64,000 nt of DNA, from the NCBI GenBank assembly GCA_026874595.1, contig CM049306.1, forward strand, positions 90,723,642 to 90,787,641, in the 5' to 3' direction. Shown piece after piece: positions 1 to 12,015 of the stretch. A program made the position numbers and the translations under genes. A model generated the notes under the pieces. The model made no database searches. It saw only the letters and a list, made by a program, of their open reading frames with translations, and was not told the origin of the DNA. Each line of letters begins with the position of its first letter. Position 1 is the stretch's first letter. The DNA is from Sipunculus nudus. Lineage: Eukaryota; Annelida; Sipuncula; Golfingiida; Sipunculidae.

Positions 1-38
<38 letters not shown>

Positions 39-87
39 CAATATCCATTTATGAATAATCAATCTACGCAATAATATTTTATTTTAG

Positions 88-895
88 CGTTTTCAATCAG
101 ACCAAGTTGAATCCACGCGTATGCTGAGCAGTCCTCCTGGAATGGAGTTGCAGTTTAATGTCAATGTAAGTTTAATCCTGTGTTTAAATACACTTGTCAC
201 ATGCATGCATGCATGTCGTTAAGACCTTTAAAAAATTTTAAAAAGTTTTATAAATGTTTCTTTTTATTTTCCTCGTTAAAGTTATACCATGTCTATGCCT
301 GTTTATTTTTCTAGCTGATAATATCTATAGAATCGAGAATAAATTTATGAACTATAACAACAACAATAACAATAGGAAGTTTTATTCAGGTATATAAAGG
401 AAAAAATATATATATATATACGATATATGTACATGTACTTTTATTATTTACATTAGTAATTATTACCGAAAGAATATTACAGCCTTCCTATCATATTAAT
501 GTATGTAAGATATCAGTAAAACATGTTAATTTAACAGGTTGGAGAGTCTGAAGCACGGGCAGTACCTCATCCGAAACGGAGCACCAGTGTCCGACGTTCC
601 CTCTTCGATTCTAATGAGACAAAAGTAAATAATGACAATATATATAATATAAATTGATATATTTTGGCAACATTCTGTTACAGAAATATTTATTTAAGTG
701 TGAAATAACTTTTAAACAGCATTATTATAAACCGTATATTAAGACAATAACTTATTTAAATATAGTACAAATGAGTGTCATTACTGTAATATATTATAAT
801 CTTAAACATATTAGCCACTAATGGCAAAATAAAAACCATAAAAACAGAGTATAAGGCACTGACATAAAATCGACAAAAGTAAATAGGAAATTATT

Positions 896-952
<57 letters not shown>

Positions 953-3396
953 TATATACACATGTATTTCAGTTTTGGGAAGATGGTGACCACCTGGATC
1001 AAATGGACGATGAGACCTTTTCACTTTTACAAGGAAGAACCATCCACAATCCAGCACCGCGTAAGCTATTAAACACACACACACATATATATATATATCC
1101 ATTGTATATTTATCTGATACATTGGAGCATTAATAATATATCAAATATTTTAAGATTTACTCCATGTACTAATATGACGTGAATATAATATCTTTTATGA
1201 TAGAATACACGAGGAATCGATCCATTTAAAATCAAATTGCACGTAGCACATCCGAAAAGAAATATGTATTTGTCAAAGCGTATACTCCTGATTTTTTTTG
1301 CTTACTCCTGTAAATCGAAGGTGTAAGTGTAAATACAGCGAATGCATCGCCGGGCCACAACATATGTCAATCAGGAAATGCCCTGGGTGACTTGGTCAAA
1401 AAGTAATATATGCTCTCATTGACTAAACTTTGCGTATTGCGGCTCACATTCGGTTTCAGTTCAGGTGGCTTTGTTATGGTAAAGACATGTTGCCTCTGTT
1501 TATAATCAAGCAGAGCCAAGCATAACCAGGTGGTATAGAGCAGTGCGTGTCTTACTGAGACTGTGAACTGGGATAGTTGTGGTCCGAAATGTAAAAGAGT
1601 AGACGTGCCCTGTTTTCCAATTCTTTTTGCCTTGATCTTTAACTGAAATATTATTTATGAATTCAAACAAATATATATATTACAGACAAAATCGTTCCAG
1701 CTTATGTCCGTATTATTACAGCTTGAAAAATCTATGTTGACAAGCAATTATATAGTAAATCTGTCTTTTCAAGCTTCACCAACCACATATTGATGTATAG
1801 ATAGGCACACTGTAGACATATGTGTGTCATATATTCCCAGGTCCACATCCCGGATACACGTTGTGCTGGGACAATGTCGGGAGGCAGGTCGTCGCCAGGC
1901 ATCAGAGTAGGGATAGGGGCAATAAGCTTCACCTTTGGGCCCTTGCTTTTGCCACAGTGAACAGGGTGGAATCTTCTGATATCCATTGGGCTCAGGAATG
2001 TCGGCTGGCCAGCAGCATTCCCGTGAACACATTCCTACCATCGAAGGCTGATGCAGATGGCCTCCGCGAGAGGATGGTGACACTGGTGGAAAGGATTGTG
2101 GTCCACTACATGCCGGCCTTCCAGTCCTACAAACCCTGCGTCACAACCCACATCACCCATGAACATAGTGGAGAGATGACGAAGAAGTCGGAACTGGTCA
2201 TTATATTTAAAAATATTAATAAACATAAAATGTTGGACCATATATTGAGTTCATAATCGTCATTTCATGTGTAATCTTTGATAGAACAATCATAAACATA
2301 AACTAGACGACCATAGGTCGAGCGCTTGCCGGAAATGACAAAGAAACAGAAAACATACGAGCAATGAAGAAGAGGAAGAAAATAAGCAATATTTTATGTA
2401 ATAAAGATCGATAGTTTTCGAGATATGGCCAAAAAAATGATATGCTCAAATGGTTCCACATCGACGCCCCCTAGCGGCCATATTCACAAATGATAAAAAC
2501 ACTTTCTAGATATTATTACAATACACCAGTTTTTAAAGGATTTGTGTAAAACTGTGGCTTGTAGAAGGCTATCTGTAACATGGAAGCAGTAGCAACCAGG
2601 CGATATTGTGGACACCTGACAAATAGACAGATATACTGAAAAGTAACATGACTGAGACCAAATGACCTAACTAGCATATGGAGAAGACACAGATGAAGAA
2701 AACTAGCTATAATTTGTGTAATAAAAAATAATAGTTTCCGAGATATGGCCGAAACATGATAATGTTAGTGTAGGTTGACTGCAGCGCCCCCTAGTGGCCA
2801 TAGCCAGAAAATGAAAAATTGCTTTCTAGAAATAACTGCAAGACATAAGATGTACCAGTTTCAAAAAGATTCGAGCAAAACTGTGGCTTTAAGTGTGCTA
2901 TATGTAAGATGCAAGCACTGGCAAGCAAGCGAAATTGAGGACAACTGACAAAGAGACAGACATACTGACAAAGTGGCACATCTGAGACAAAAGTTGTGGA
3001 GAAGACCAAGAGGAAGATAATGGGACTAAAATTGTGAAGATCCGAGGAAAATTTACAAAGTTATGACCAAAATAAAATTTTGTCGTTTTTTTTATAACCT
3101 TGACCTTGACCTTTGACCTACATTGATAAAAATCAATAGAGTTCGAGGTCTTGCATCATCACTGTAAGTTTGAAAACGATCGGTGTAAAACTGTGCATTT
3201 GCGGATGGAGACAGACAAACAAACAAACAATCAGACAGACAAACAGACATACGCAACTGATCAACATGCTTGCCGAAATCGAAGATTTCCGGCAAGCAAC
3301 AACTGTTTTCTTTCGATCACACACACCCACACAGAAACTCACCTTCACACACCTAAACTCACCATCACCTACACACACGCACACACACACACACCC

Positions 3397-3433
<37 letters not shown>

Positions 3434-5603
3434 TAATTCAAATTTTGGCAATTGGTACTGAGTCCACTCAAGAGTTAACCATTTTTATTAACAGGTGAAC
3501 GTGGGGGTTGTAGATGCTAATCCCAGCTCGACAGCAGGGGTCATCCAGATACTCAAGAACCTGCAGAGGTACCAACCCGAGGCCGAGGGCCAACTCTGTC
3601 CAGTGGTGGTGTGGGGTGACGCCCTATCCTGTGAGCGCCACCGAGATGCTACACTAGCTTGCGCCAATGCCAACTCCTGTAAAGACAGGCTTGAAAACCT
3701 TTTTGCCGGTCCCCAGGAATTTCACAAGAGAATGCTTCGGCTGCAGGTGTTCGAATATTTTTATTGAAAATAAAAATTTAAATGTTCAAGGAAATCTATT
3801 ATTTAGAACGTGTACAGAACGAGTTATATAATTTTGGCCAAATTCGATAAATTTGTTTCATTCAATGGGATCGTGTGCGTGTGTGTATGTTAAAGAAACT
3901 GTACATATAGGACATACCAGCACATTTGGTTAAGACTAGGGTGTAGTTAAACGACAATCAGATGTAAGAATAAGACGGACCAAAGATTGAATTTTATTTG
4001 CATAGGCTGATGTAAACCTTTAATCAGAATCAATTGATTTTTTTTTCTATCGTTCGTGAATTTCTGTGAAGAAATGCGGTTGGAATGGTATCAGAAAAAC
4101 AATACACTGCTTTAATTCTCATGAAGTTTCTTGTTTTACTGTATACCTTATTTTTTAAATCATACATTATAGGACACCATGAAAACATACTACAACGAAA
4201 CAGGGTGTGCTGACAAGGGCAGCCTGTATTACATCAGGAACCGGTACAGACACCGTTCTGTCAAAGCTGATGTGAGCAAGGCCTTCAATCATGTGTGGGA
4301 CCTCATCACCTTTGTCACAGAAGGTCTAACAGTGCTGCTCATGACGGACATCCTGGGGACCGAAAAGCTGTCAGACACACCTATGGACATGCCAGCACCT
4401 GATGCCACCAAGGCCACCAAGAGGGCTTACCTCAAGTCTAAAGCCACTTTGTTGGTGGAAAGGGTCTGGCACCCTTTGACTGGATTTGACGAAGAGGATA
4501 TCGCAATAGATGGCGATTACCCCTATTGCGACTGCAAAACAGGTAATTTCTAGATATTGAAAATAATATCCGCCACATTTACATGTTTATATTCCTGGAA
4601 AAGATGGAGTTTCCTTGAAAAAAAAATGAAAATAAATTTGTATCTTATTCCCATAAGTGTTTCTAGTGCACTGTTTTGGTTACTGCAAATGAAATATTTG
4701 TCTTCTATTAAAGGCCTTAACTTCAAATTTCGGGACATGGTAAATTGTATTCATATAGGCCTATATAGATTGGGAGCTGATTTGTATGTTTTTTGCCTTC
4801 ATCTATAGCTACAGGGTAACATCTCATGGCGATTTTGTCTGTGTGTCATGTTGTTCACAATATAAATCACAAAGGGTATTTGATGATGTCACAATAAATA
4901 AACATATTTCTGTGTGGAACGGACACACGATCCGTATTACCAGATTCACAAAGGTTTAGTATTTCCCGAACGAAAGAAGACAGGAATATGGTCCGCATAA
5001 GTTGATGCCCACACAGCGGCTTGTATTCCTTGTTATGTAGAATTCTAGTTATATAACATAATATTTATACACATATTTGAGTGTAAAAATGAGACTATAT
5101 ATTTGCTGCTGGTCCTATCTTCTATATAGGCCTTGATATAATGCTTGATAAACCGGTACTGGAAATGGAGGCGATCTCAGGCTTGTGTCTTCGTGAAGAA
5201 TTTGCATTTACATTATAAAACAAAAATTATATGCTTATTGCGCTTGCTTAAATTGAAACCTTCGAAAAAGTGGAAATCCTACAAAAATAATTTGTGAATA
5301 TAAAGCCAGGCACATATAGTGGGAAAATACGTGCGAATGTTCTCATAGAGTTTCTTAAATTATTACCTTTGGTTATTAATGCTCATTGTGTTTTCAAACA
5401 ACAGATCTGGGACCACACGCACCCATGGTCCAGTGCTCGGCAGAAGACATGTGCCAGATGGGTGAATGGTTTCATTTTGAGTGCAGAGAACTGGAGGAGG
5501 AGGTAATTAGTTGATGCTAAAAGGAGCGCCTTGCTTTGAATCGATATGTCTATAATATATCTATGATTTTACAGAATAAATACATAAACACACACATGCA
5601 CCC

Positions 5604-5697
<94 letters not shown>

Positions 5698-6353
5698 AGG
5701 GACGGGCAAAAGAGGACGAGAGCAGGACTGTAGAATAATAATAACATTATCGACCTCTCTTAATTCCACAGGACAATAGAGTGCTGGAATAAATGTACAC
5801 ATAATATATATATATAAGCTTCAATTTTTTGGGGGGTAGTTCAGCCTTAGGTTCCCTAGTTTGTTTACAATCCCTGATATTTAAGGGTTTATTTTCCTTA
5901 AAAATATGCGATATTCTTAAACGTGTATAGAAAAGTTGTGATAACTCTTCTTATATCATATAATTACATATATAGTTATACAGGATATATAGGAGAATTC
6001 CATTTTCTCAACAATATGAAATTAAGGATTTACCGGAACACTTTTTATTTGCCAGGACGTGGAAGGCGATTGGTTTTGTTCAAGAAAGTGTGAGGACATC
6101 TGGAAGAACGCCTTGCCCAGGACCAACGATGACGGCAAGCTGGTGTACATGCGGGGTTTATTGTGGAGAGGGCTGGGACATCTGGCACGACATGATGCCA
6201 TCAGGGAGGGTGACGGGCCAGCCATGTTGTCACACTGGAGACTGGACCTCCCCGAGTTCCATGCGAAGAGACATTATAAGTACCTCGCATTAGCACACCG
6301 GCTTCTCTGCGGTACGCATATATGCGTTTAATTTAAACTGTTATACATCAGTG

Positions 6354-6418
<65 letters not shown>

Positions 6419-7668
6419 ATATATATTGACTTTGAGAGGAGAATATTGGGAAGTAATTAAAAATAACCTTAAAGTTTAACCTTAATCAAACATTTCTTGA
6501 AAGTGTTAAGAACGTCTACCACTTCAGTGTTACTGAGTCATACTGAGCTTTACATCGTATTATGTTCTTAAAAATCTGCAAGTTATTTCAGTACCGGTAT
6601 ATACATATCAATTAGCAAAGCTTTTCTCCGCTCCTGTTTTCTTTGTGAAGAAACAGACATCGCTTTATAATGTTCATTTATAATTGTACATTTATTGTGA
6701 AATCTCTGTAAAGATTTACTTTTTTACACTACTGTGTTAGTAAATAACGTCTTTGTGTGTGTGTGTGTGGGGGGGGGGGGGGGTAACAGTTGTTATAATA
6801 ACGTCATAAAAAAACTTGTTGCTTACATAACGTTTAAGAAGCACTCCAACTGCGTTATTAACAGATATCAATGGTTTCGCCCCTGAGAGAGCCCGCACAG
6901 ATCTGCTGTGGAACAGGACGGCAAACCTGACAGGTGGAGCAGGCCATAACCTGGAGCTGGACATCGTGAACGAGTTTCTGAACAGAGAGTTCAAAGGTTA
7001 ACTTACAACTTTTTACTCATACGGCCTCACGAACTCAGGGGGAAATAAACAGGATAGGGGGTAACTTTAAGCAAGGAATGGAGTTGGAGAATGTTATCAT
7101 AATACTTGAACTGTCTATAATATAAATTATATATATATATATGCAGGATATTTTATTTTTTTCTGTGCAATAAAATATACATTGATGTTTGGTTGTTTAG
7201 TGCAAAAGGGACGAAGAAACTGTCATATAAGCAAACAAATAGATATTAAATATATAAAATATATATTTACATATATATATTTATATATAGTCTGCATTTT
7301 TTTCAGATGGCTTGTCGAACGCCGGAAGTCACCTCACTGAAACCGTTGTAGACCGCTATGCTCAACTCGCAGGGTCTTTCGGCAAGCAACTGGACCAGCT
7401 GTACGAGGTTCATGTGAGTGAGCAAACATCGATTCACTCATCAGGAGGTCATAAAGATTGGTCTGCAGACATCACAGATCTGGTATCCCACCTGAAGGAA
7501 GAGAAACTGTTCTCCTACGTCCCTGGGCGGTTTTTCCCTTCCTGCAAAGGTGTAAATGGTTTGCGGGTTACCACAAAACCCGAGGTATTGAGAAATAAAC
7601 TGACCGAGTTGTCAAAGAAGCTTGACCGTTGCCGTAAAGTGCAACAGCGTAGCCGCCTGGTCAAGTGA
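88..7668 (+). CDS. DUF6589-family protein with internal PHD finger, 10 exons, 5' partial
   Basis: Exons join in phase at 88-165, 538-624, 973-1060, 1841-2196, 3495-3746, 4173-4542, 5405-5502, 6056-6311, 6865-6996 and 7307-7668, giving 692 residues to a TGA stop. Exon 4 (LCWDNVGRQ, then H, W and NRV positions) and exon 5 ([13 protein letters not shown], then VVWGDALS) fit the DUF6589 pattern as I recall it. Residues 404-455, split over three exons, form a C4HC3 PHD-type zinc finger: Cys406, Cys408, Cys421, Cys427, His434, Cys437, Cys451 and Cys455, with WFH and WFC. PHD fingers usually read histone H3 tails, so a nuclear role is inferred. DUF6589 itself has no known function; a link to mobile elements is possible. 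The donor after 2196 (GTCATT) is weak, but the junction keeps frame and family similarity. All other junctions are ordinary GT-AG. No AATAAA was seen just after the stop. The start codon and first exon are not visible. Confidence 0.85.
404..440. repeat. Short AT-rich intron tract
   Basis: A short TA run lies in the intron between exons 1 and 2 of the DUF6589-type gene. Similar tracts occur at 1-36, 901-946 and 1085-1098. They are simple microsatellites with no coding content. Confidence 0.6.
2350..3290. repeat. Diverged tandem repeat, unit about 320 bp, within intron 4
   Basis: Three diverged units start near 2364, 2680 and 2998, each opening with an aagaagaggaaga-like purine stretch. The first two contain 'gcgccccctag(c/t)ggccat' followed by a 'ctttctaga' block, then 'aaaactgtg', and all end with CAGACA-rich DNA. 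The third unit carries the tandem 'gaccttgacctttgacct' motif and ends in a CAAA/CAGA run at 3212-3250. This looks like a non-autonomous dispersed element; I do not recognise its family. Confidence 0.6.
3107..3119 (-). promoter_or_regulatory. DR1 nuclear-receptor-type site inside a repeat
   Basis: The plus strand reads TGACCTTTGACCT, which on the minus strand is two AGGTCA half-sites in direct orientation one base apart. This is the classical DR1 arrangement bound by RXR/HNF4-type receptors. A third TGACCT precedes it at 3101. The site lies within a dispersed repeat in an intron, so function is only a possibility. Confidence 0.35.
3318..3431. repeat. (CA)n microsatellite
   Basis: An imperfect CA/CACACC tract immediately precedes exon 5 of the DUF6589-type gene. 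The reading frames across it are repeat artefacts. Confidence 0.85.
5606..5695. repeat. (TA)n microsatellite, about 90 bp
   Basis: A pure TA run follows exon 7 in the intron. It is one of the longest of more than twenty such tracts in the window. Confidence 0.95.
6355..6426. repeat. (TA)n microsatellite
   Basis: A nearly pure TA tract lies just downstream of exon 8 of the DUF6589-type gene. Confidence 0.95.
6752..6783. repeat. (TG)n followed by a poly-G run
   Basis: TGTG runs into about 14 consecutive G within the intron before exon 9. Many repeat families here end in homopolymer G or C. Confidence 0.8.
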
Positions 7669-7723
7669 ATGGTGTATCATGAACTTTAAGGGGAGTGGGG
7701 GGGGGGGGGGGGCAAGTTTCACC

Positions 7724-9934
7724 TTTTTTTCATCTGTAATGATATGTATGATGATACGTGAGCATTGAGATATGATGTTGCACCCTGTGAGACCACCTTT
7801 TTTCATCTGTAATGATATGTATGATATATACGTGAGCATTGAGATATGATGTTGCACACTGTGAGGCCACCTTTTTTCATCTGTAATGATATGTATGATA
7901 TATACGTGAGCATTGAGATATGATGTTGCACACTGTGAGACCACCTTTTTTCATCTGTAATGATATGTATGATATATACGTGAGCATTGAGATATGATGT
8001 TGCACACTGTGAGACCACCTTTTTTCATCTGTAATGATATGTATGATATATACGTGAGCATTGAGATATGATGTTGCACACTGTGAGACCACCTTTTTTC
8101 ATCTGTAATGATATGTATGATATATACGTGAGCATTGAGATATGATGTTGCACACTGTGAGACCACCTTTTTTCATCTGTAATGATATGTATGATATATA
8201 CGTGAGCATTGAGATATGATGTTGCACACTGTGAGACCACCTTTTTTCATCTGTAATGATATGTATGATATATACGTGAACATTGAGATATGATGTTGCA
8301 CACTGTGAGACCACCTTTTTTCATCTGTAATGATATGTATGATATATACGTGAACATTGAGATATGATGTTGCACACTGTGAGACCACCTTTTTTCATCT
8401 GTAATGATATGTATGATATATACGTGAGCATTGAGATATGATGTTGCACACTGTGAGACCACCTTTTTTCATCTGTAATGATATGTATGATATATACGTG
8501 AGCATTGAGATATGATGTTGCACACTGTGAGACCACCTTTTTTCATCTGTAATGATATGTATGATATATACGTGAGCATTGAGATATGATGTTGCACACT
8601 GTGAGACCACCTTTTTTCATCTGTAATGATATGTATGATATATACGTGAGCATTGAGATATGATGTTGCACCCTGTGAGACCACCTTTTTTCATCTGTAA
8701 TGATATGTATGATATATACGTGAGCATTGAGATATGATGTTGCACACTGTGAGACCACCTTTTTTCATCTGTAATGATATGTATGATATATACGTGAGCA
8801 TTGAGATATGATGTTGCACACTGTGAGACCACCTTTTTTCATCTGTAATGATATGTATGATATATACGTGAGCATTGAGATATGATGTTGCACACTGTGA
8901 GACCACCTTTTTTCATCTGTAATGATATGTATGATATATACGTGAGCATTGAGATATGATGTTGCACACTGTGAGACCACCTTTTTTCATCTGTAATGAT
9001 ATGTATGATATATACGTGAGCATTGAGATATGATGTTGCACCCTGTGAGACCACCTTTTTTCATCTGTAATGATATGTATGATATATACGTGAGCATTGA
9101 GATATGATGTTGCACACTGTGAGACCACCTTTTTTCATCTGTAATGATATGTATGATATATACGTGAACATTGAGATATGATGTTGCACACTGTGAGACC
9201 ACCTTTTTTCATCTGTAATGATATGTATGATATATACGTGAACATTGAGATATGATGTTGCACACTGTGAGACCACCTTTTTTCATCTGTAATGATATGT
9301 ATGATATATACGTGAGCATTGAGATATGATGTTGCACACTGTGAGACCACCTTTTTTCATCTGTAATGATATGTATGATATATACGTGAGCATTGAGATA
9401 TGATGTTGCACACTGTGAGACCACCTTTTTTCATCTGTAATGATATGTATGATATATACGTGAGCATTGAGATATGATGTTGCACCCTGTGAGACCACCT
9501 TTTTTCATCTGTAATGATATGTATGATATATACGTGAGCATTGAGATATGATGTTGCACACTGTGAGACCACCTTTTTTCATCTGTAATGATATGTATGA
9601 TATATACGTGAACATTGAGATATGATGTTGCACACTGTGAGACCACCTTTTTTCATCTGTAATGATATGTATGATATATACGTGAACATTGAGATATGAT
9701 GTTGCACACTGTGAGACCACCTTTTTTCATCTGTAATGATATGTATGATATATACGTGAGCATTGAGATATGATGTTGCACACTGTGAGACCACCTTTTT
9801 TCATCTGTAATGATATGTATGATATATACGTGAGCATTGAGATATGATGTTGCACACTGTGAGACCACCTTTTTTTCATCTGTAATGATATGTATGATAT
9901 ATACGTGAGCATTGAGATATGATGTTGCACACTG
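7724..9934. repeat. 74-bp minisatellite, about 30 copies
   Basis: The unit begins ttttttcatctgtaatgat and ends gttgcacactgtgagaccacc. Copies start every 74 bp (for example 7872, 8020, 8982, 9426 and 9870) and are nearly identical. Two diagnostic variants occur: gaacatt instead of gagcatt (copies starting about 8242, 8316, 9130, 9204, 9574 and 9648) and caccctg instead of cacactg (about 7725, 8612, 8982 and 9426). The array starts 56 bp after the stop of the DUF6589-type gene. Since 74 is not a multiple of 3, all frames show overlapping 71-residue ORFs; these are artefacts. Confidence 0.97.
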
Positions 9935-9984
9935 CACAGATACGTAGTGGGATTTTTGATTTTTCACTTTTTTAATATTTACTT

Positions 9985-10450
9985 GTATTTTGATGCTATG
10001 TGAGACCCCATATATGATGTTACACAGAGACGGGGGGGGGGGGGGATTAGGGATGCATCACCTTTTTATATTTTCTTGATTTTTTTTATGATATATGAGA
10101 CCCCATATATGATGTTACACAGAGACGGGGGGGGGGGGGGGGATTAGGGATGCATCACCTTTTTATATTTTCTTGATTTTTTTTATGATATATGAGACCC
10201 CATATATGATGTTACACAGAGACGGGGGGGGGGGGGGATTAGGGATGTATCACCTTTTTATATTTTCTTGATTTTTTTTATGATATGTGAGACCACATAT
10301 ATGATGTTACACAGAGACGGGGGGGGGGGGGGGGATTCGGGATGTATCACCTTTTAATGTTTTATTGTATGTTACACAGAGACGGTGGGGTGTGGGGTGG
10401 GGGATTCGGGATGTAATCACCTTTTAATGTTTTCTGGTATTTTTGATGAT
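9985..10450. repeat. About 96-bp G-rich tandem repeat, 4-5 copies
   Basis: Units begin near 10001, 10096, 10193 and 10288 with 'gagaccccatatatgatgttacacagagac'-like sequence, followed by a run of 12-17 G, then gattagggatg and caccttttta. A decayed copy follows at about 10370-10450. The tgatgtt(a/g)cac, gagacc and cacctttttt elements are shared with the 74-bp unit, so the two arrays appear related. The G-runs could adopt quadruplex structures. Confidence 0.88.
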
Positions 10451-10469
10451 ATGTGAGACATGTTTTATA

Positions 10470-10527
<58 letters not shown>

Positions 10528-10570
10528 GTATATATATATATGTATGTATATATATGTATATACATATATA
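10470..10570. repeat. (TA)n/(TATG)n microsatellite
   Basis: A TA-rich tract with interspersed TATG units closes the satellite region. Confidence 0.9.
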
Positions 10571-10782
10571 TGGTTTGGGGTGTGTATAGCACTATAGGCA
10601 TGTTATTAATTCGAATTAAAAAATTTTAAAATACAATACCTCACGTTATTATATTTTATTTTCCCTGTTGAGAGAGAGAACGAGTGAAAGAGGTATAAGA
10701 AAGAAAGATTACTCCGATATTCTTTTCCTCAATTAGCTTCAAACATCAATACACTCTCTATAAGCAAGTTTATTTATTTCGC

Positions 10783-11238
10783 ACGTTGTGGTTCAGTGCT
10801 GATGTTCTGGCGTAGAACGGTATTATAATCCGGTCCGTGTGGAAGTGAACGGAGAAACCTTCCTGAGGCTGATTCTCTGCTTGGAGAGTGAAATTCTTCC
10901 CACAATGCATTGCAACAAAATGTCCTCCATGGAGTAACAGCTCGCTCAGGGATGTGCATGATTCTACCTGCAAAATAGTAATATCCGTCACTTAGAATGT
11001 AAAATCACAAATGCAGAAGGTTAGTAAATATAGTGTTGATAAGCCTGATGCAGTTTTTCTGTAGGGTAAGACCTCCTATGTTCTGATAGGGCCCTCGACC
11101 TATCGTTGCATTTCCGTTGCGGAATGTCGGTACACGAATTTACATTCAGCCCATGGACCTTCAGGGTCCGTCCAGCCAAGATATCATAGGACCAGAAGGT
11201 CCATGTATGGACTAGCTGGACAGCAGCGTCCACCTTCA
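10783..11238 (-). CDS. Two-exon fragment of an unrecognised minus-strand gene
   Basis: On the minus strand an acceptor (aatatttag) precedes exon 11238-11144, which reads KVDAAVQLVHTWTFW...LAGRTLKVHGLN and ends at a gtaaat donor. A second acceptor (ttttgcag) precedes 10967 downward, which reads VESCTSLSELLLHGGHF, then CGKNFTLQAENQ and IIPFYARTS. The first exon ends and the second begins in phase 0, and both are open. The frame ends in TAA at 10772-10770, or at a weak donor near 10783. The pieces faintly resemble galectin strands (LAGRTLKVHG, PFYAR), but the HxNxR sugar-binding motif is not present, so I assign no function. LLHGG recurs in the unassigned exons at 30511-30720. Confidence 0.38.
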
Positions 11239-11363
11239 CTAAATATTACAATAAACCAGTTATTGGTACTCAGAACTTTACACAAGCCTCACAATAGTCT
11301 GACTACACATGAACTCTAAAAATCTCACGTGATCTCGTAAGACGAGAGGTGAGACAGAATTAA

Positions 11364-11589
11364 AAAAATTAAACGAAACTTACCAAGTTGAAGTTTGATT
11401 GGAATTCTGTCGATCCTTGAGTCTGCAGAGATCACGTGCCCACCCTCTTATGCCCAGCCCGATCATGTGTAGTCCTCTGAAACTTGCCTCATGGGAGCTC
11501 CGGACTTGCAATCTCACGTGATCTCTGCAGACTCAAGGATCGACAGAATTCCAATCAAACTTCAACTTGGTAAGTTTCGTTTAATTTTT
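11364..11589. repeat. Perfect 75-bp inverted repeat with 76-bp spacer
   Basis: The arm at 11364-11438 is the exact reverse complement of 11515-11589. Each arm contains a CACGTG E-box at its inner end, a CTGCAG site and, reading outward, CAACTTG followed by GTAAGTTT, which resembles an exon end and splice donor. The spacer is unique. Perfect identity implies recent origin, gene conversion or an element end. Confidence 0.93.
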
Positions 11590-12015
11590 GAATGAAACCG
11601 GATGTTTTATATGTTTATATTGGGAATGTCATATCTAAGTTGGTTTCAAATTAATTATAACAAATATAAATCAATATAAAAGTATGATTACCTTTCAATG
11701 CACCGTAAATAATATGTCATTTTTACATCGTCACATCTTATTTAGTATTTGCTGACTTGAGAACTACTCTTCACATTTCTCATTAGTTGTATGGTAGCGT
11801 AACCGAGTTCATAAAGTCTCTCCTACTCAGTTAAGTCAGTACCACTCAGGGAAACCCCTCTGTTTTGGTTCCTTTGCTGTCTAACAGATGGCGATCTGGT
11901 GAGCCTAATTGCTTTCCCGCGACAATTCAGCTGTGACCGTCTCCTTTTGTCTTCTTAATACCGTTCATTGTGTAAGCGTCTCCATAGGTTTCTGCTGGTC
12001 TGTAGTTCAAGGCAG

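Noticed and set aside
902-1102. ORFs rich in YIYIYI or IYIYI, here and at other TA tracts
   Set aside because: They are translations of (TA)n microsatellites.
1732-2241. Minus-strand ORFs over DUF6589 exon 4
   Set aside because: They are shadows of the plus-strand exon, which has the family motif and splice sites.
7724-9934. CRISPR-like array
   Set aside because: The 74-bp units are contiguous with no unique spacers, and the DNA is eukaryotic with spliced genes.
7612-9967. Some thirty overlapping 71-residue minus-strand ORFs with near-identical sequence
   Set aside because: They are translations of the 74-bp minisatellite, recurring every 74 bp, and not a gene family.
10783-11238. A definite galectin gene
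   Set aside because: Only short strand-like words fit; the HxNxR and WxxE sugar-binding residues were not found.
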